Shown: positions 31,853 through 42,188, numbered from the stretch's first letter. The stretch: DNA of 64,000 nucleotides from Gillisella vitis (GCF_014204625.1 NZ_JACHLU010000018.1:1-64000), one strand, 5' to 3'. The notes: generated by a model not told the origin, from the letters alone. Numbers and translations are program-made.

Positions 31853-33049
31853 ATGAATATTCATGAATATCAGGCCAAAGCTCTGTTGAAGAGCTTTGGT
31901 GCACCGGTTGCCGAAGGTGTGGCAATCTTTTCTGCGGACGAAGCCGAAGCTGCTGCAAAGCAGCTTCCTGGCCCGCTTTATGTGGTCAAGAGCCAGATCC
32001 ACGCTGGTGGCCGCGGCAAGGGCAAGTTCAAGGAACTCGGCCCAGACGCCAAGGGCGGCGTTCGTCTTGCTTTCTCGATCGACGAAGTGAAGGCCCACGT
32101 TGCTGAAATGCTCGGCAACACGCTGGTGACCAACCAGACCGGCCCCGCTGGCAAGCAGGTGAACCGCCTGTACATCGAAGACGGTGCAGACATCGAACGC
32201 GAACTTTATCTGTCGCTGCTCGTAGACCGCGCTGTTGGTCAGGTTGCTTTCGTGGTCTCCACCGAAGGCGGCATGGACATTGAAACGGTTGCCCACGACA
32301 CGCCTGAGAAGATCGTCAGTGTTGCTATCGATCCAGAGGCTGGTGTGACGGCTGACAATCTGGCGGCTCTGACCTCGGCTCTCAAGCTCGAAGGCGAAGC
32401 CAAGGCTGATGCTGAAAAGCTGTTCCCGATCCTGTATAAGGCCTTTGTCGAAAAGGACATGGCTCTGCTGGAAGTGAACCCGCTGATCGTGATGAAGAAC
32501 GGCCGTATGCGCGTTCTCGACGCCAAGATGTCTTTCGATGGCAACGCTCTGTTCCGTCACGACGATGTTGTGGCCCTGCGCGACAAGACCGAAGAAGACG
32601 CCAAGGAAATCGAAGCCTCCAAGTATGATCTGGCCTACGTTGCTCTCGACGGCAACATCGGCTGCATGGTCAACGGCGCAGGTCTTGCCATGGCAACCAT
32701 GGACATCATCAAGCTCTACGGTGCTGAGCCTGCAAACTTCCTCGACGTTGGTGGCGGTGCTTCCAAGGAAAAGGTCACGGCAGCGTTCAAGATCATCACG
32801 GCTGATCCGGCTGTGAAGGGCATTCTGGTCAACATCTTCGGCGGCATCATGAAGTGTGATGTGATTGCAGAAGGCGTTCTGGCTGCTGTCAAGGAAGTCG
32901 GTCTGACCGTTCCTCTCGTTGTGCGCCTTGAAGGCACCAACGTTGAGCTGGGTAAGAAAATCATCAACGAATCCGGTCTCAACGTCATTTCGGCGGATGA
33001 TCTGGACGATGCTGCACAGAAGATTGTTGCAGCAGTGAAGGCGGCTTGA
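31853..33049 (+). CDS. sucC: Succinyl-CoA synthetase beta subunit
   Basis: This 398-residue protein begins [19 protein letters not shown]. It has the ATP-grasp region with [28 protein letters not shown] and [14 protein letters not shown], and ends with the CoA-ligase part [16 protein letters not shown]. It binds nucleotide and forms succinate plus ATP/GTP with SucD. Oddly, sucD does not follow directly: a 126-residue ORF lies between them. Length is normal. Confidence 0.96.
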   Translation: MNIHEYQAKALLKSFGAPVAEGVAIFSADEAEAAAKQLPGPLYVVKSQIHAGGRGKGKFKELGPDAKGGVRLAFSIDEVKAHVAEMLGNTLVTNQTGPAGKQVNRLYIEDGADIERELYLSLLVDRAVGQVAFVVSTEGGMDIETVAHDTPEKIVSVAIDPEAGVTADNLAALTSALKLEGEAKADAEKLFPILYKAFVEKDMALLEVNPLIVMKNGRMRVLDAKMSFDGNALFRHDDVVALRDKTEEDAKEIEASKYDLAYVALDGNIGCMVNGAGLAMATMDIIKLYGAEPANFLDVGGGASKEKVTAAFKIITADPAVKGILVNIFGGIMKCDVIAEGVLAAVKEVGLTVPLVVRLEGTNVELGKKIINESGLNVISADDLDDAAQKIVAAVKAA

Positions 33050-33053
33050 GCTG

Positions 33054-33434
33054 ATGGCCAACACATCAAAGACCGTAACACGTCAGGCTTTCGGGCCAAA
33101 CGAGACGGACATCAATCTTTGCTACTTCGTATCTTGGGATAGCGAGATTCCGGGTGAAGGCGAAGTTGCCGAGCGCTGGGCACATTTTAACGACAAAGAT
33201 GATGCCGACGCCTATTTCGTCGAAAAGTCCAAGGATGCCGACCTGTTCGTCTGGAAGGGTGAGCTTGGCGTTTCCAAGTCACAGGGCCATTTCGACTGGT
33301 TCTACACCCAGTGGTCGAAGAGCCTTGAGAAGCATCTGACGCAAAAGCCAGCCCAGGGCATGGGCTACCGCTTTTCCAATGACGCCTTTGAGGCATTTGA
33401 ACCCCTCGAGTTCGAGGAAGAGGAAGCCGAATAA
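33054..33434 (+). CDS. Small acidic protein encoded between sucC and sucD
   Basis: This 126-residue protein ([19 protein letters not shown]) starts five bases after the sucC stop, and its TAA overlaps the sucD ATG (TAATG), so it is tightly coupled. It has an aromatic-rich core ([45 protein letters not shown]) and a Glu-rich tail ([11 protein letters not shown]). There is no signal peptide or membrane segment. I do not recognise the family. The position suggests a protein made with, and perhaps acting on, succinyl-CoA synthetase. sucC and sucD are adjacent in most bacteria. Confidence 0.8.
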   Translation: MANTSKTVTRQAFGPNETDINLCYFVSWDSEIPGEGEVAERWAHFNDKDDADAYFVEKSKDADLFVWKGELGVSKSQGHFDWFYTQWSKSLEKHLTQKPAQGMGYRFSNDAFEAFEPLEFEEEEAE

Positions 33435-34336
33435 TGTCCATTCTGATCAATAAAGACACCAAGGTCCTCGTTCAGGGCCTGACCGGCAAGACCGGCACCT
33501 TCCACACCGAGCAGGCTCTGGCCTATTACGGCACAAAGATGGTTGGCGGTATTCATCCTGCCAAGGGCGGCAGCAACTGGACCGGCTCCAAGGGCGAAAC
33601 CCTGCCGATCTTTGCGTCTGTTGCCGAAGGCAAGGACGTCACCGGCGCGAATGCATCGGTGATCTACGTTCCGCCAGCAGGTGCAGCAGCAGCCATCATT
33701 GAAGCGATTGAAGCTGAAATTCCGCTGATCGTCTGCATCACCGAAGGCATTCCAGTGGCCGACATGGTCAAGGTCAAGGCTCGTCTGGACAAGTCCAAGT
33801 CGCGCCTGATTGGCCCCAACTGCCCAGGCGTGATGACGCCGGAAGAGTGCAAGATCGGCATCATGCCGGGCTCGATCTTCCGCAAGGGTTCTGTTGGCGT
33901 GTTGTCGCGTTCCGGCACTTTGACCTACGAAGCCGTGTTCCAGACATCGAATGAAGGCCTCGGCCAGACATCGGCTGTCGGTATCGGTGGCGACCCGGTC
34001 AAGGGCACCGAGTTCATCGACATTCTGGAAATGTACCTCGCTGACGAAGCCACCAAGTCGATCATCATGATCGGTGAAATCGGTGGTTCGGCTGAAGAAG
34101 AGGCTGCACAGTTCCTCAAGGACGAAGCCAAGAAGGGCCGTTCGAAGCCAATGGTTGGCTTTATCGCGGGTCGTACGGCTCCTCCCGGTCGTACCATGGG
34201 TCACGCAGGTGCGGTGATCTCTGGCGGCAAGGGCGGCGCAGAAGACAAGATCGAAGCCATGGAATCGGCTGGCATCCGGGTATCGCCCTCGCCAGCACGC
34301 CTTGGCAAGACGCTGGTGGAAGTCCTCAAGGGCTGA
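33434..34336 (+). CDS. sucD: Succinyl-CoA synthetase alpha subunit
   Basis: This 300-residue protein has the N-terminal CoA-binding Rossmann domain ([19 protein letters not shown]) and the phosphohistidine loop [20 protein letters not shown] (about residue 248; His is the phosphorylated residue). It also has [20 protein letters not shown]. It works with SucC in the TCA cycle. The start overlaps the preceding small ORF by one base. Length is normal. Confidence 0.97.
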   Translation: MSILINKDTKVLVQGLTGKTGTFHTEQALAYYGTKMVGGIHPAKGGSNWTGSKGETLPIFASVAEGKDVTGANASVIYVPPAGAAAAIIEAIEAEIPLIVCITEGIPVADMVKVKARLDKSKSRLIGPNCPGVMTPEECKIGIMPGSIFRKGSVGVLSRSGTLTYEAVFQTSNEGLGQTSAVGIGGDPVKGTEFIDILEMYLADEATKSIIMIGEIGGSAEEEAAQFLKDEAKKGRSKPMVGFIAGRTAPPGRTMGHAGAVISGGKGGAEDKIEAMESAGIRVSPSPARLGKTLVEVLKG

Positions 34337-34353
34337 ACCTGTATGGAGTGAAG

Positions 34354-34383
34354 GGCAGGCGTGCGGATCAAGGCCCGCCTGCC
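34354..34383 (+). other. Hairpin in the sucD-sucA gap
   Basis: GGCAGGCG (34354-34361) pairs with CGCCTGCC (34376-34383), loop of 14 bases, shortly after the sucD stop. There is no T tract, so it may be an RNA processing or stability element, or a weak terminator separating mdh-sucCD from sucAB. Confidence 0.45.
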
Positions 34384-34498
34384 TATATTCCAGTTTTAAG
34401 TCCAGTTGAGCGCAAGTTTGAACTGGCACATATTCGACAGGCCGAATATTCGGTTATGACCTCAAGTCGGGAGGCGGGCACGGGGCTCGCAAGAAACC

Positions 34499-37492
34499 AT
34501 GGCAAGGCAAGAAGCCAACGAGCAATTTCAGATCACATCCTTTCTGGATGGATCGAATGCGATCTATATCGAGCAGCTTTACGCGCGTTACGAAGACGAT
34601 CCGAATTCGGTATCGGCTGAGTGGCAATCCTTCTTCAAGGCGCTGGGCGATAATCCGAGCGACGTGAAAAAGGCGGCCAAGGGAGCCTCCTGGCAGCGCA
34701 GCAACTGGCCGCTGACACCGCGCAATGATCTGGTATCGGCGCTGGATGGTAATTGGGGTCTGGTTGAAAAGGCCATTGAAACCAAGGTCAAGGGCAAGGC
34801 AGAAGCTGCTGCGAGCGCTGGCAAGCCGGTGTCTGAAGTGGAAGTGTTGCAGGCGACCCGCGATAGCGTGCGCGCCATCATGATGATCCGCGCCTATCGT
34901 ATGCGCGGCCATCTGCACGCCAAGCTCGACCCGCTCGGCATTGCCACGGCAGTTGAAGATTATAACGAATTGTCTCCATCTTCCTATGGTTTCAGCGAGG
35001 CAGATTACGATCGCAAGATCTTCATCGACAACGTTTTGGGGCTGGAATACGCAACAATCCGTGAGATGATCGAAATTCTGGAGCGTACCTATTGCTCGAC
35101 GCTCGGTTTCGAATTCATGCATATCTCCAATCCGGAAGAAAAGCAGTGGATTCAGGAGCGTATTGAAGGCGTTGACAAGGGTGTTGATTTCACCGTTGAA
35201 GGCAAAAAGGCGATTTTGCAAAAGCTCATTGAGGCCGAGGGCTTCGAGCAGTTCATCGACGTAAAATACAAAGGCACCAAGCGCTTTGGTCTGGATGGCG
35301 GTGAATCGCTGATCCCGGCGCTGGAGCAGATCATCAAGCGCGGTGGTCAGGAAGGTCTGGAAGAAGTCGTGCTCGGCATGGCGCATCGTGGCCGTCTGAA
35401 CGTGTTGACCAACGTGATGGGCAAGCCGCATCGCGCTGTGTTCCACGAGTTCAAGGGCGGTTCGTTCAAGCCTGATGAAGTCGAAGGCTCGGGCGACGTC
35501 AAGTACCATCTGGGTGCCTCGTCTGACCGCGAATTCAACGGCAACAAGGTTCACCTGTCGCTGACAGCCAACCCATCGCACCTTGAAATCGTCAACCCTG
35601 TGGTGATGGGCAAGGCCCGCGCCAAGCAGGATCAGTTGGCCAAGGTCTGGGATGGCGACGTGATTCCGCTGAAGGAACGCGCCAAGGTTCTGCCGCTGCT
35701 GCTGCATGGTGATGCGGCTTTTGCGGGTCAGGGCGTTGTGGCTGAAATTCTCGGCCTGTCGGGTCTGCGCGGTCATCGCGTGGCGGGCACCATGCACGTC
35801 ATCATCAACAACCAGATCGGCTTTACCACCAATCCGGGCTTCTCGCGCTCGTCGCCTTATCCATCGGATGTGGCCAAGATGATCGAAGCGCCGATCTTCC
35901 ACGTCAATGGTGATGATCCGGAAGCTGTGGTTTATGCCGCCAAGGTTGCCACGGAATTCCGCATGAAGTTCCACAAGCCGGTTGTTGTGGACATGTTCTG
36001 CTACCGTCGCTTTGGCCACAATGAAGGTGATGAGCCTTCGTTCACCCAGCCAAAGATGTATAAGGAAATTCGCGCCCACAAGACTGTTGTGCAGGTCTAT
36101 GGCGAGCGTCTGATTGCCGAAGGTGTGATCACCGAAGGCGATCTGGAGAAAATGAAGGCCGATTGGCGCGCGCATCTCGAGCAGGAGTTCGAGGCTGGCC
36201 AGTCCTACAAGCCCAACAAGGCTGACTGGCTGGATGGTGTCTGGTCTGGTCTTCGTGCTGCCGACAATGCCGATGAGCAGCGTCGTGGCAAGACAGCTGT
36301 GCCGATGAAGACCCTGAAGGAAATCGGTCGCAAGCTCTCGACCATTCCAGAAGGTTTCAACGCTCACCGCACCATTCAGCGCTTCATGGATAACCGCGCT
36401 CAGATGATTGAGACGGGCGAAGGCATTGACTGGGCGATGGCCGAAGCTTTGGCCTTTGGCTCCACCGTGCTGGATGGTCACAAGATCCGTCTCTCCGGTC
36501 AGGATTGCGAACGCGGCACCTTCAGCCAACGCCACTCGGTTCTCTACGACCAGGGTACTGAAGAGCGTTACATTCCTTTGGCCAATCTGGCACCCAACCA
36601 GGCACGCTATGAAGTGATCAACTCCATGCTGTCTGAAGAGGCAGTGCTTGGCTTTGAATATGGATATTCGCTGGCCCGTCCAAACGCTCTGACCCTGTGG
36701 GAAGCCCAGTTTGGTGACTTCGCCAACGGTGCGCAGGTGGTGTTTGACCAGTTCATCTCGTCGGGTGAGCGCAAGTGGCTGCGTATGTCGGGTCTGGTCT
36801 GCCTTCTGCCGCATGGCTATGAAGGTCAGGGGCCAGAGCATTCATCAGCCCGCCTTGAGCGCTGGTTGCAGATGTGTGCCGAAGACAATATGCAGGTTGC
36901 CAACGTTACCACGCCAAGCAACTATTTCCATATCCTGCGCCGTCAGGTGAAGCGCGATTTCCGTAAGCCGCTGATTCTGATGACACCAAAATCCTTGTTG
37001 CGCCACAAGCGTGCAACATCGACATTGGCGGAAATGGCGGGCGAAAGCTCGTTCCACCGTCTGCTGTGGGATGATGCCGAGATCATCAAGGATGGCCCGA
37101 TCAAGCTGCAAAAGGATGCCAAGATCCGTCGCGTGGTGATGTGCACGGGTAAGGTTTACTACGACCTGCTGGAAGAGCGCGAAAAGCGCGGCATTGACGA
37201 TGTCTACCTGCTGCGTATTGAACAGCTCTATCCATTCCCGGCCAAGGCGCTGATCAATGAACTGTCCCGCTTCCGCAATGCGGAGATGGTCTGGTGCCAG
37301 GAAGAGCCCAAGAACATGGGTGCCTGGTCGTTCATCGATCCGTATCTGGAATGGGTTCTGGCGCATATCGATGCCAAGTACCAGCGCGTGCGCTACACCG
37401 GACGTCCTGCGGCAGCATCGCCTGCAACAGGCCTGATGTCCAAGCACCTTGCCCAGCTTGAAGCCTTCCTGGAGGACGCGTTGGGCGGCTGA
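34499..37492 (+). CDS. sucA: 2-oxoglutarate dehydrogenase E1 component
   Basis: This 997-residue thiamine-diphosphate enzyme begins MARQEANEQFQITSFLDGSN, which includes the conserved FLDGSNAIYIEQLY. It has VLGMAHRGRLNVL (ThDP region), HLSLTANPSHLE, and RFGHNEGDEPSFTQP. It decarboxylates 2-oxoglutarate and passes succinyl groups to SucB lipoate. It is followed by sucB after 57 bases. Length is normal for alphaproteobacteria. Confidence 0.97.
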   Translation: MARQEANEQFQITSFLDGSNAIYIEQLYARYEDDPNSVSAEWQSFFKALGDNPSDVKKAAKGASWQRSNWPLTPRNDLVSALDGNWGLVEKAIETKVKGKAEAAASAGKPVSEVEVLQATRDSVRAIMMIRAYRMRGHLHAKLDPLGIATAVEDYNELSPSSYGFSEADYDRKIFIDNVLGLEYATIREMIEILERTYCSTLGFEFMHISNPEEKQWIQERIEGVDKGVDFTVEGKKAILQKLIEAEGFEQFIDVKYKGTKRFGLDGGESLIPALEQIIKRGGQEGLEEVVLGMAHRGRLNVLTNVMGKPHRAVFHEFKGGSFKPDEVEGSGDVKYHLGASSDREFNGNKVHLSLTANPSHLEIVNPVVMGKARAKQDQLAKVWDGDVIPLKERAKVLPLLLHGDAAFAGQGVVAEILGLSGLRGHRVAGTMHVIINNQIGFTTNPGFSRSSPYPSDVAKMIEAPIFHVNGDDPEAVVYAAKVATEFRMKFHKPVVVDMFCYRRFGHNEGDEPSFTQPKMYKEIRAHKTVVQVYGERLIAEGVITEGDLEKMKADWRAHLEQEFEAGQSYKPNKADWLDGVWSGLRAADNADEQRRGKTAVPMKTLKEIGRKLSTIPEGFNAHRTIQRFMDNRAQMIETGEGIDWAMAEALAFGSTVLDGHKIRLSGQDCERGTFSQRHSVLYDQGTEERYIPLANLAPNQARYEVINSMLSEEAVLGFEYGYSLARPNALTLWEAQFGDFANGAQVVFDQFISSGERKWLRMSGLVCLLPHGYEGQGPEHSSARLERWLQMCAEDNMQVANVTTPSNYFHILRRQVKRDFRKPLILMTPKSLLRHKRATSTLAEMAGESSFHRLLWDDAEIIKDGPIKLQKDAKIRRVVMCTGKVYYDLLEEREKRGIDDVYLLRIEQLYPFPAKALINELSRFRNAEMVWCQEEPKNMGAWSFIDPYLEWVLAHIDAKYQRVRYTGRPAAASPATGLMSKHLAQLEAFLEDALGG

Positions 37493-37549
37493 TACCGCCC
37501 TAAAGCATCCTCGTTTGAAACCTATTTAGATCAACGGAATTGTTTTATC

Positions 37550-38761
37550 ATGGCCACTGAAATCCGCGTCCCCACTCTGGGAGAATCCGTCAGCGAAGCC
37601 ACCGTCGGCACCTGGTTCAAAAAGGTTGGCGATGTTGTCAAGGCTGACGAGCCGCTCGTTGAACTTGAAACCGACAAGGTAACGGTTGAAGTTCCTTGTC
37701 CAGTCTCGGGCGTTCTGACTGAAATCGTTGCCGCCAACGGCGAAACGGTGGGTCTCGGCGCATTGCTGGGCAACATTACCGAAGGCGCATCGGCTGGTGC
37801 GAGCGCCCCTGCTGCTGCCCCGGCTCCAGCTGCTGCCGCCCCTGCTGCTCCAGCTCCAGCCGCAGCTGCTTCCATGCCAGCCGCTCCGGCTGCTGCCAAG
37901 CTGGCTGCTGACAACAACATCAACACGGCTGATGTTGATGGCTCCGGCAAGCGTGGTCAGGTGCTGAAGGGTGATGTGATCGCAGCCATCGCCAAGGGTC
38001 CGGTTGCCGCAGCACCTGCGGCTCCTGCTGCACCCCGTCCAGTGTCCAGCGCCGACGATGCATCGCGCGAAGAGCGCGTCAAGATGACCCGCCTGCGCCA
38101 GACCATTGCCAAGCGTCTGAAGGATGCCCAGAACACAGCCGCCATGCTGACCACTTACAACGAAGTGGACATGTCGGCGGTGATGAGCCTGCGCAACAAG
38201 TACAAGGACATTTTTGAAAAGAAGCACGGCGTCAAGCTGGGCTTCATGGGCTTCTTCACCAAGGCCGTGACCCACGCCCTGAAGGAATTGCCTGCTGTGA
38301 ATGCCGAAATCGACGGCACGGACATCATCTACAAGAACTACTGCCACGTTGGCATGGCCGTTGGCACCGACAAGGGCCTAGTGGTTCCGGTGATCCGCGA
38401 TGCCGACCAGATGTCGATTTCCGGCGTTGAAAAGGAACTCGGCCGTCTTGCCAAGGCAGCCCGCGATGGCTCGCTCTCGATGGCCGACATGCAGGGCGGC
38501 ACCTTCACCATTACCAATGGTGGCGTGTATGGCTCGCTGATGTCTTCGCCGATCCTGAATGCACCGCAGTCCGGTATTCTGGGCATGCACAAAATTCAGG
38601 ATCGTCCGGTTGTGGTTGGCGGCCAGATTGTCATCCGTCCGATGATGTATCTGGCGCTGTCCTATGACCACCGGATTGTGGACGGCAAGGAAGCCGTGAC
38701 CTTCCTCGTGCGCGTCAAGGAAAGCCTGGAAGATCCAGAGCGTCTGGTTCTCGATCTTTAA
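37550..38761 (+). CDS. sucB: 2-oxoglutarate dehydrogenase E2 (dihydrolipoamide succinyltransferase)
   Basis: In this 403-residue protein, residues 1-80 form one lipoyl domain with the [10 protein letters not shown] site (lipoyl Lys at about 44). An Ala/Pro linker follows, then a small E1/E3-binding domain ([20 protein letters not shown], about 120-160). The catalytic acetyltransferase domain ends with the [13 protein letters not shown] motif (about residue 375). It forms the core of the 2-oxoglutarate dehydrogenase complex with SucA and the LpdA encoded at 40042. Confidence 0.97.
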   Translation: MATEIRVPTLGESVSEATVGTWFKKVGDVVKADEPLVELETDKVTVEVPCPVSGVLTEIVAANGETVGLGALLGNITEGASAGASAPAAAPAPAAAAPAAPAPAAAASMPAAPAAAKLAADNNINTADVDGSGKRGQVLKGDVIAAIAKGPVAAAPAAPAAPRPVSSADDASREERVKMTRLRQTIAKRLKDAQNTAAMLTTYNEVDMSAVMSLRNKYKDIFEKKHGVKLGFMGFFTKAVTHALKELPAVNAEIDGTDIIYKNYCHVGMAVGTDKGLVVPVIRDADQMSISGVEKELGRLAKAARDGSLSMADMQGGTFTITNGGVYGSLMSSPILNAPQSGILGMHKIQDRPVVVGGQIVIRPMMYLALSYDHRIVDGKEAVTFLVRVKESLEDPERLVLDL

Positions 38762-38777
38762 TCCAAAAACTGAAATC

Positions 38778-38805
38778 GTCTTCCGCGGCCAAAAGGTTGC
38801 GGAAG
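38778..38805 (+). other. Hairpins after sucB
   Basis: CTTCCGC and GCGGAAG form a stem with a partly paired 12-base interior just after the sucB stop. A second one, CATTCC-ATGG-GGAATG, follows about 30 bases later. Neither has a clear T tract. They may end or stabilise the sucAB message. Confidence 0.4.
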
Positions 38806-38873
38806 ATGTCAGCGCATAAAATGCGATTGGCATTCCATGGGGAATGGTGCGAACCAAAAAGTGGAGCATGTTG

Positions 38874-39287
38874 ATGCAGCCGACTTTTCTTGCCGCTTCG
38901 CCGCTTTTGCCGCTGATTGGCCTCAGTGTGGTATTGCTGGTCGTTCATATCTTGCTGCAAGGCATGACGGCGACGAAAGAGCTTGGCAGCAGCTGGAATG
39001 CCGGTCCGCGCGATGATGATCAAAAGCCGACCGGCACTCTGGCTGGTCGTGCAGCGAGGACATCATCGAATTTCCGGGAAACCTATCCGGGGTTTGTGGC
39101 GCTGGCCTTTGGTCTTATTCTTGCGGGTGATCCGCATGGCTTTGGTTTGATGGGTGGCTGGGTGTGGTTGGCCTGCCGGGTCGTTTATATTCCGCTCTAT
39201 CTGGTCGGTATTCCCTATATCCGCTCTCTCGTGTGGCTGGGATCAATGGCCGGACTGGCGGCAATGCTGCTGGTACTGATGTTTTAA
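38874..39287 (+). CDS. MAPEG-family membrane protein
   Basis: With the ATG at 38874 (GGAG seven bases before it) the protein has 137 residues and four hydrophobic helices. Between helix 1 and 2 it has AGRAARTSSNFRETYPGF, the MAPEG-type RAxxNFxExxP pattern (membrane-associated eicosanoid/glutathione metabolism). Bacterial members have mostly unknown substrates. It lies between sucB and the LysE gene within the run leading to lpdA. Confidence 0.75.
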   Translation: MQPTFLAASPLLPLIGLSVVLLVVHILLQGMTATKELGSSWNAGPRDDDQKPTGTLAGRAARTSSNFRETYPGFVALAFGLILAGDPHGFGLMGGWVWLACRVVYIPLYLVGIPYIRSLVWLGSMAGLAAMLLVLMF

Positions 39288-39317
39288 CGGAAAAGCCGGA
39301 CGGTATGAGGAAAGTTG

Positions 39318-39959
39318 ATGCATCCCTATCTGTTTGAACTCGCATCCCTGATGGCCATCTTTGCCTTCGCCATTGTCTCGCCGGGGGCTGATCTGGCTAT
39401 GGTGATGCGCCAGTCGCTGATCCACGGACGCCGCGAAGCGATCATCACCAGCTTTGGTATCGGTGCTTCGCTGATGTTTCATGTCACCTACACCATCCTT
39501 GGTCTTGGCCTGATCATTTCTCAGTCGATTTACCTTTTCAACATCGTCAAATGGTGCGGCGTTGCTTACCTTTTGTACATTGGTGTGAAAGCGCTCCGGG
39601 CCGGAAAATCCGACCTGACGGTGCAGCCGGATACGGAGGGTGGCGAGCGCAAGCAGCAATCCGCAGTCAAATCCTTCGTTCTGGGCTTTGCGGCCAATGC
39701 CCTGAACCCGAAGCCGGTGTTTTTCTTCCTGTCGATCTTCTCCACGGTGGTGAGCATTCACACGCCGATTGCGGTCAAGTTTGGCTATGGTCTGGTGATG
39801 GCAAGCTGCCTGATCCTGTGGTTTGTTGGCGTCAGCATGTTCATGACGACGCCGAAGATGCGTGTGGCCTTCTCAAAGGCCAGCCAATGGATTGACCGCG
39901 CCAGTGGTGCCGTCTTCATCGTGCTGGGTCTTAAGCTTGCAACCGAGAAGGCCAGTTAA
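39318..39959 (+). CDS. LysE/RhtB-family amino-acid exporter
   Basis: With the ATG at 39318 (GAGGAAAG upstream; a TTG lies just before) the protein has 213 residues and about six membrane helices. It begins with the LysE-type ASLMAIFAFAIVSPGADLAMVM and has LGFAANALNPKPVFFF (family NPK motif) in the middle. It probably exports an amino acid or similar small molecule. It sits between the MAPEG gene and lpdA, with no obvious functional link to them. Confidence 0.88.
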   Translation: MHPYLFELASLMAIFAFAIVSPGADLAMVMRQSLIHGRREAIITSFGIGASLMFHVTYTILGLGLIISQSIYLFNIVKWCGVAYLLYIGVKALRAGKSDLTVQPDTEGGERKQQSAVKSFVLGFAANALNPKPVFFFLSIFSTVVSIHTPIAVKFGYGLVMASCLILWFVGVSMFMTTPKMRVAFSKASQWIDRASGAVFIVLGLKLATEKAS

Positions 39960-40041
39960 TCCGGGGTGCTCTGTGCCTCTTCTGCTTTGCCTTGAGCCCA
40001 CTGTGATGGGTGGCACAACGTTTGATATAAAGGAATGAAAA

Positions 40042-41448
40042 ATGGCGTATGATCTTGTTGTCATCGGTAGCGGCCCCGGCGGTTATGTCTGCGCGATCAA
40101 GGCAGCTCAGCTGGGTATGAAGGTGGCTGTGGTTGAAAAGCGCGCGACTTACGGCGGCACCTGCCTGAACGTCGGCTGCATCCCCTCCAAGGCGCTGCTA
40201 CATGCCTCTGAAATGTTCCATCACGCTGCCCATGGCATGGCCGATCTGGGTGTTGAGGTTGGCGCGGCAAAGCTCAACCTTCCCAAGATGATGGCCCATA
40301 AGGATGCCACCGTGAAGGCCAATGTTGAAGGCGTGTCCTTCCTGTTCAAGAAGAACAAGATTGATGGCGTGATTGGTACAGGCAAGATCGTCGCCGCTGG
40401 CAAGGTCTCCGTCACCAATGACAAGGGCGAAGAGCAGATTCTCGAAACAAAGAACATCGTTATTGCTACGGGCTCAGATGTTGCGGGCATTCCCGGCGTG
40501 GCCGTGGATATTGACGAGAAGATCATCGTCTCCTCCACTGGCGGCATTGCGCTGGACAAGGTGCCGGGCAAGATGATCGTGGTTGGCGGCGGCGTCATCG
40601 GCCTTGAGCTTGGCTCGGTCTGGGCACGTCTGGGTGCCAAGGTCACGGTTGTTGAATATCTCGACACCATCCTCGGCGGCATGGACGGCGAAGTGTCCAA
40701 GCAGTTCCAGCGCATGTTGGTCAAGCAGGGCATGGAATTCAATCTCGGTGCCAAGGTGACGGCTGTTGAAAAGTCCGGCACCGGTGCCAAGGTCACATTT
40801 GAGCCTGCCAAGGGCGGCGAAGCCACCACGCTTGACGCCGATGTTGTGCTGGTGGCCACCGGCCGCAAGCCTTACACCACGGGTCTGGGCCTTGAGGCTG
40901 TTGGCGTTGCCCTCGACAATCGCGGCCGCGTGGAAATCGACAACCACTTCCAGACCAATGTGGCTGGCATTTACGCCATCGGCGACGTGGTCAAGGGTCC
41001 AATGCTGGCCCATAAGGCTGAAGATGAAGGCGTGGCTCTGGCCGAAATTCTCTCCGGTCAGCATGGTCATGTGAATTACGATGTCATTCCGGGCGTGGTG
41101 TATACCCAGCCGGAAGTGGCCTCTGTTGGCAAGACCGAGGAAGAGCTGAAGGCCGCAGGCGTGGCTTATAAGGCTGGCAAGTTCCCCTTCACGGCGAATG
41201 GCCGCGCCCGCGCGATGAACGCAACGGATGGTTTCGTCAAGGTTCTGGCTGACAAGGACACCGACCGCGTTCTCGGCGTTCACATCATCGGCTTGGGTGC
41301 TGGCGAGATGATCCATGAAGCGGCCGTGCTGATGGAATTTGGTGGCTCGTCTGAAGATCTGGGCCGCACCTGCCATGCGCACCCCACCATGTCGGAAGCC
41401 GTGAAGGAAGCCGCATTGGCAACGTTTGCCAAGCCAATCCACATGTGA
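40042..41448 (+). CDS. lpdA: Dihydrolipoamide dehydrogenase (E3)
   Basis: This 468-residue flavoprotein has N-terminal FAD-binding VVIGSGPGGYVCA, redox disulfide GGTCLNVGCIPSKALL (about residues 36-51), NAD-binding VVGGGVIGLELGSVW, and the active-site CHAHPTMSE near the end (His-Glu pair). It reoxidises the lipoyl groups of SucB. It is separated from sucB by two unrelated genes but is on the same strand. A strong terminator follows at 41507. Confidence 0.96.
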   Translation: MAYDLVVIGSGPGGYVCAIKAAQLGMKVAVVEKRATYGGTCLNVGCIPSKALLHASEMFHHAAHGMADLGVEVGAAKLNLPKMMAHKDATVKANVEGVSFLFKKNKIDGVIGTGKIVAAGKVSVTNDKGEEQILETKNIVIATGSDVAGIPGVAVDIDEKIIVSSTGGIALDKVPGKMIVVGGGVIGLELGSVWARLGAKVTVVEYLDTILGGMDGEVSKQFQRMLVKQGMEFNLGAKVTAVEKSGTGAKVTFEPAKGGEATTLDADVVLVATGRKPYTTGLGLEAVGVALDNRGRVEIDNHFQTNVAGIYAIGDVVKGPMLAHKAEDEGVALAEILSGQHGHVNYDVIPGVVYTQPEVASVGKTEEELKAAGVAYKAGKFPFTANGRARAMNATDGFVKVLADKDTDRVLGVHIIGLGAGEMIHEAAVLMEFGGSSEDLGRTCHAHPTMSEAVKEAALATFAKPIHM

Positions 41449-41506
41449 TCTTTTCTCTTCGAATAAGAAGAGAAAAAGAGACAATTATTATATTTCCGTA
41501 ACATTG

Positions 41507-41540
41507 AAAGCCGTGGCTTGTGCTTCAAGCCACGGCTTTT
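41507..41540 (+). terminator. Intrinsic terminator after lpdA
   Basis: A perfect 14-base-pair stem (41507-41520 with 41526-41539; GCCGTGGC core) with loop TGCTT is followed by TTTTAT. A weaker hairpin, TTTTCTCTTC/GAAGAGAAAA, lies directly after the lpdA stop. Confidence 0.8.
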
Positions 41541-41586
41541 ATGATGATGCCAGTTTTCCTTTAACTCCTTGATAAAAGGCAAAAAC

Positions 41587-42090
41587 ATGGCCGCGAAATC
41601 ACCGATCAGCTATTCCGTTCCGCAAAGGGCATTGCATTGGCTGATGGCCCTGCTGATTTTCTTTAACCTGATTGTCACCGATGGCATGGAGCATTGGAAC
41701 CGGCTGATGCGCCGGGGCGAAACCATCACCCCGGATGATGTGGCTTCTGCCAATATCCATGCCTATGTTGGGATTGCCATTCTGGTGCTCTGTCTGGTCA
41801 GGCTGGGGTTGCGCTATGTGCAGGGCGCACCGGACACTCCAGCAGAAGAGCCGCCATTGCTGAAATTGGCTGCAAAAGTGACACATCTGTCTTTCTACGC
41901 GCTTTTCATTGTCATGCCAGTTACGGGCATGGCAAAATATTATCTGGGCAATGACACGCTGGGCGAATTGCACGGTGGCCCACTGAAGTTGCTGTTGTGG
42001 GTGTTGATTGTCCTGCATATTCTGGGGGCATTGGTGCACCAGTTCTATTGGAAGACCAATGTTCTGGCGCGAATGACACGTGGCGTTTGA
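41587..42090 (+). CDS. Cytochrome b561-type membrane protein
   Basis: With the ATG at 41587 the protein has 167 residues and four membrane helices. It has histidines in the expected places for two b haems: QRALHWLMALLIF, ANIHAYVGIAIL, KVTHLSFYALFIVMP and VLHILGALVHQFYW. It may carry electrons from ubiquinol to periplasmic acceptors; the E. coli homologue CybB is a superoxide:ubiquinone oxidoreductase. It ends close to the convergent TraB-like gene, with a repeat between them. Confidence 0.85.
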   Translation: MAAKSPISYSVPQRALHWLMALLIFFNLIVTDGMEHWNRLMRRGETITPDDVASANIHAYVGIAILVLCLVRLGLRYVQGAPDTPAEEPPLLKLAAKVTHLSFYALFIVMPVTGMAKYYLGNDTLGELHGGPLKLLLWVLIVLHILGALVHQFYWKTNVLARMTRGV

Positions 42091-42115
42091 CAATCGTGCT
42101 TTTTATCAGACAGAC

Positions 42116-42188
42116 TCTGAACTTCTTTGCTTTCGTTTGTCTATTCGGGAAAACCGGATTCCACTTTTCCCTGACAAACTCTCATGCT
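42116..42188 (-). repeat. Rhizobiales intergenic palindromic repeat, copy A1
   Basis: In the gap between the convergent cytochrome b561 and TraB-like genes lies a copy of the repeat with the GGAAAAGTGGAATCCGGTTTTCC core. On the minus strand it starts TAGAGCATG right at the stop codon of the TraB-like gene and runs about 65 bases, ending AGACAAACGAAAGC. It is nearly the same as the copy at 61453 over its whole length. The family is widespread in Rhizobiales intergenic DNA. Confidence 0.7.

Noticed and set aside
34454-36841. 795-codon open frame on the minus strand
   Set aside because: It lies fully antisense to sucA. Its protein is rich in His, Leu, Arg and Gln as expected from a reverse reading of a GC-rich codon-biased gene, and no ribosome-binding site or family pattern was seen.
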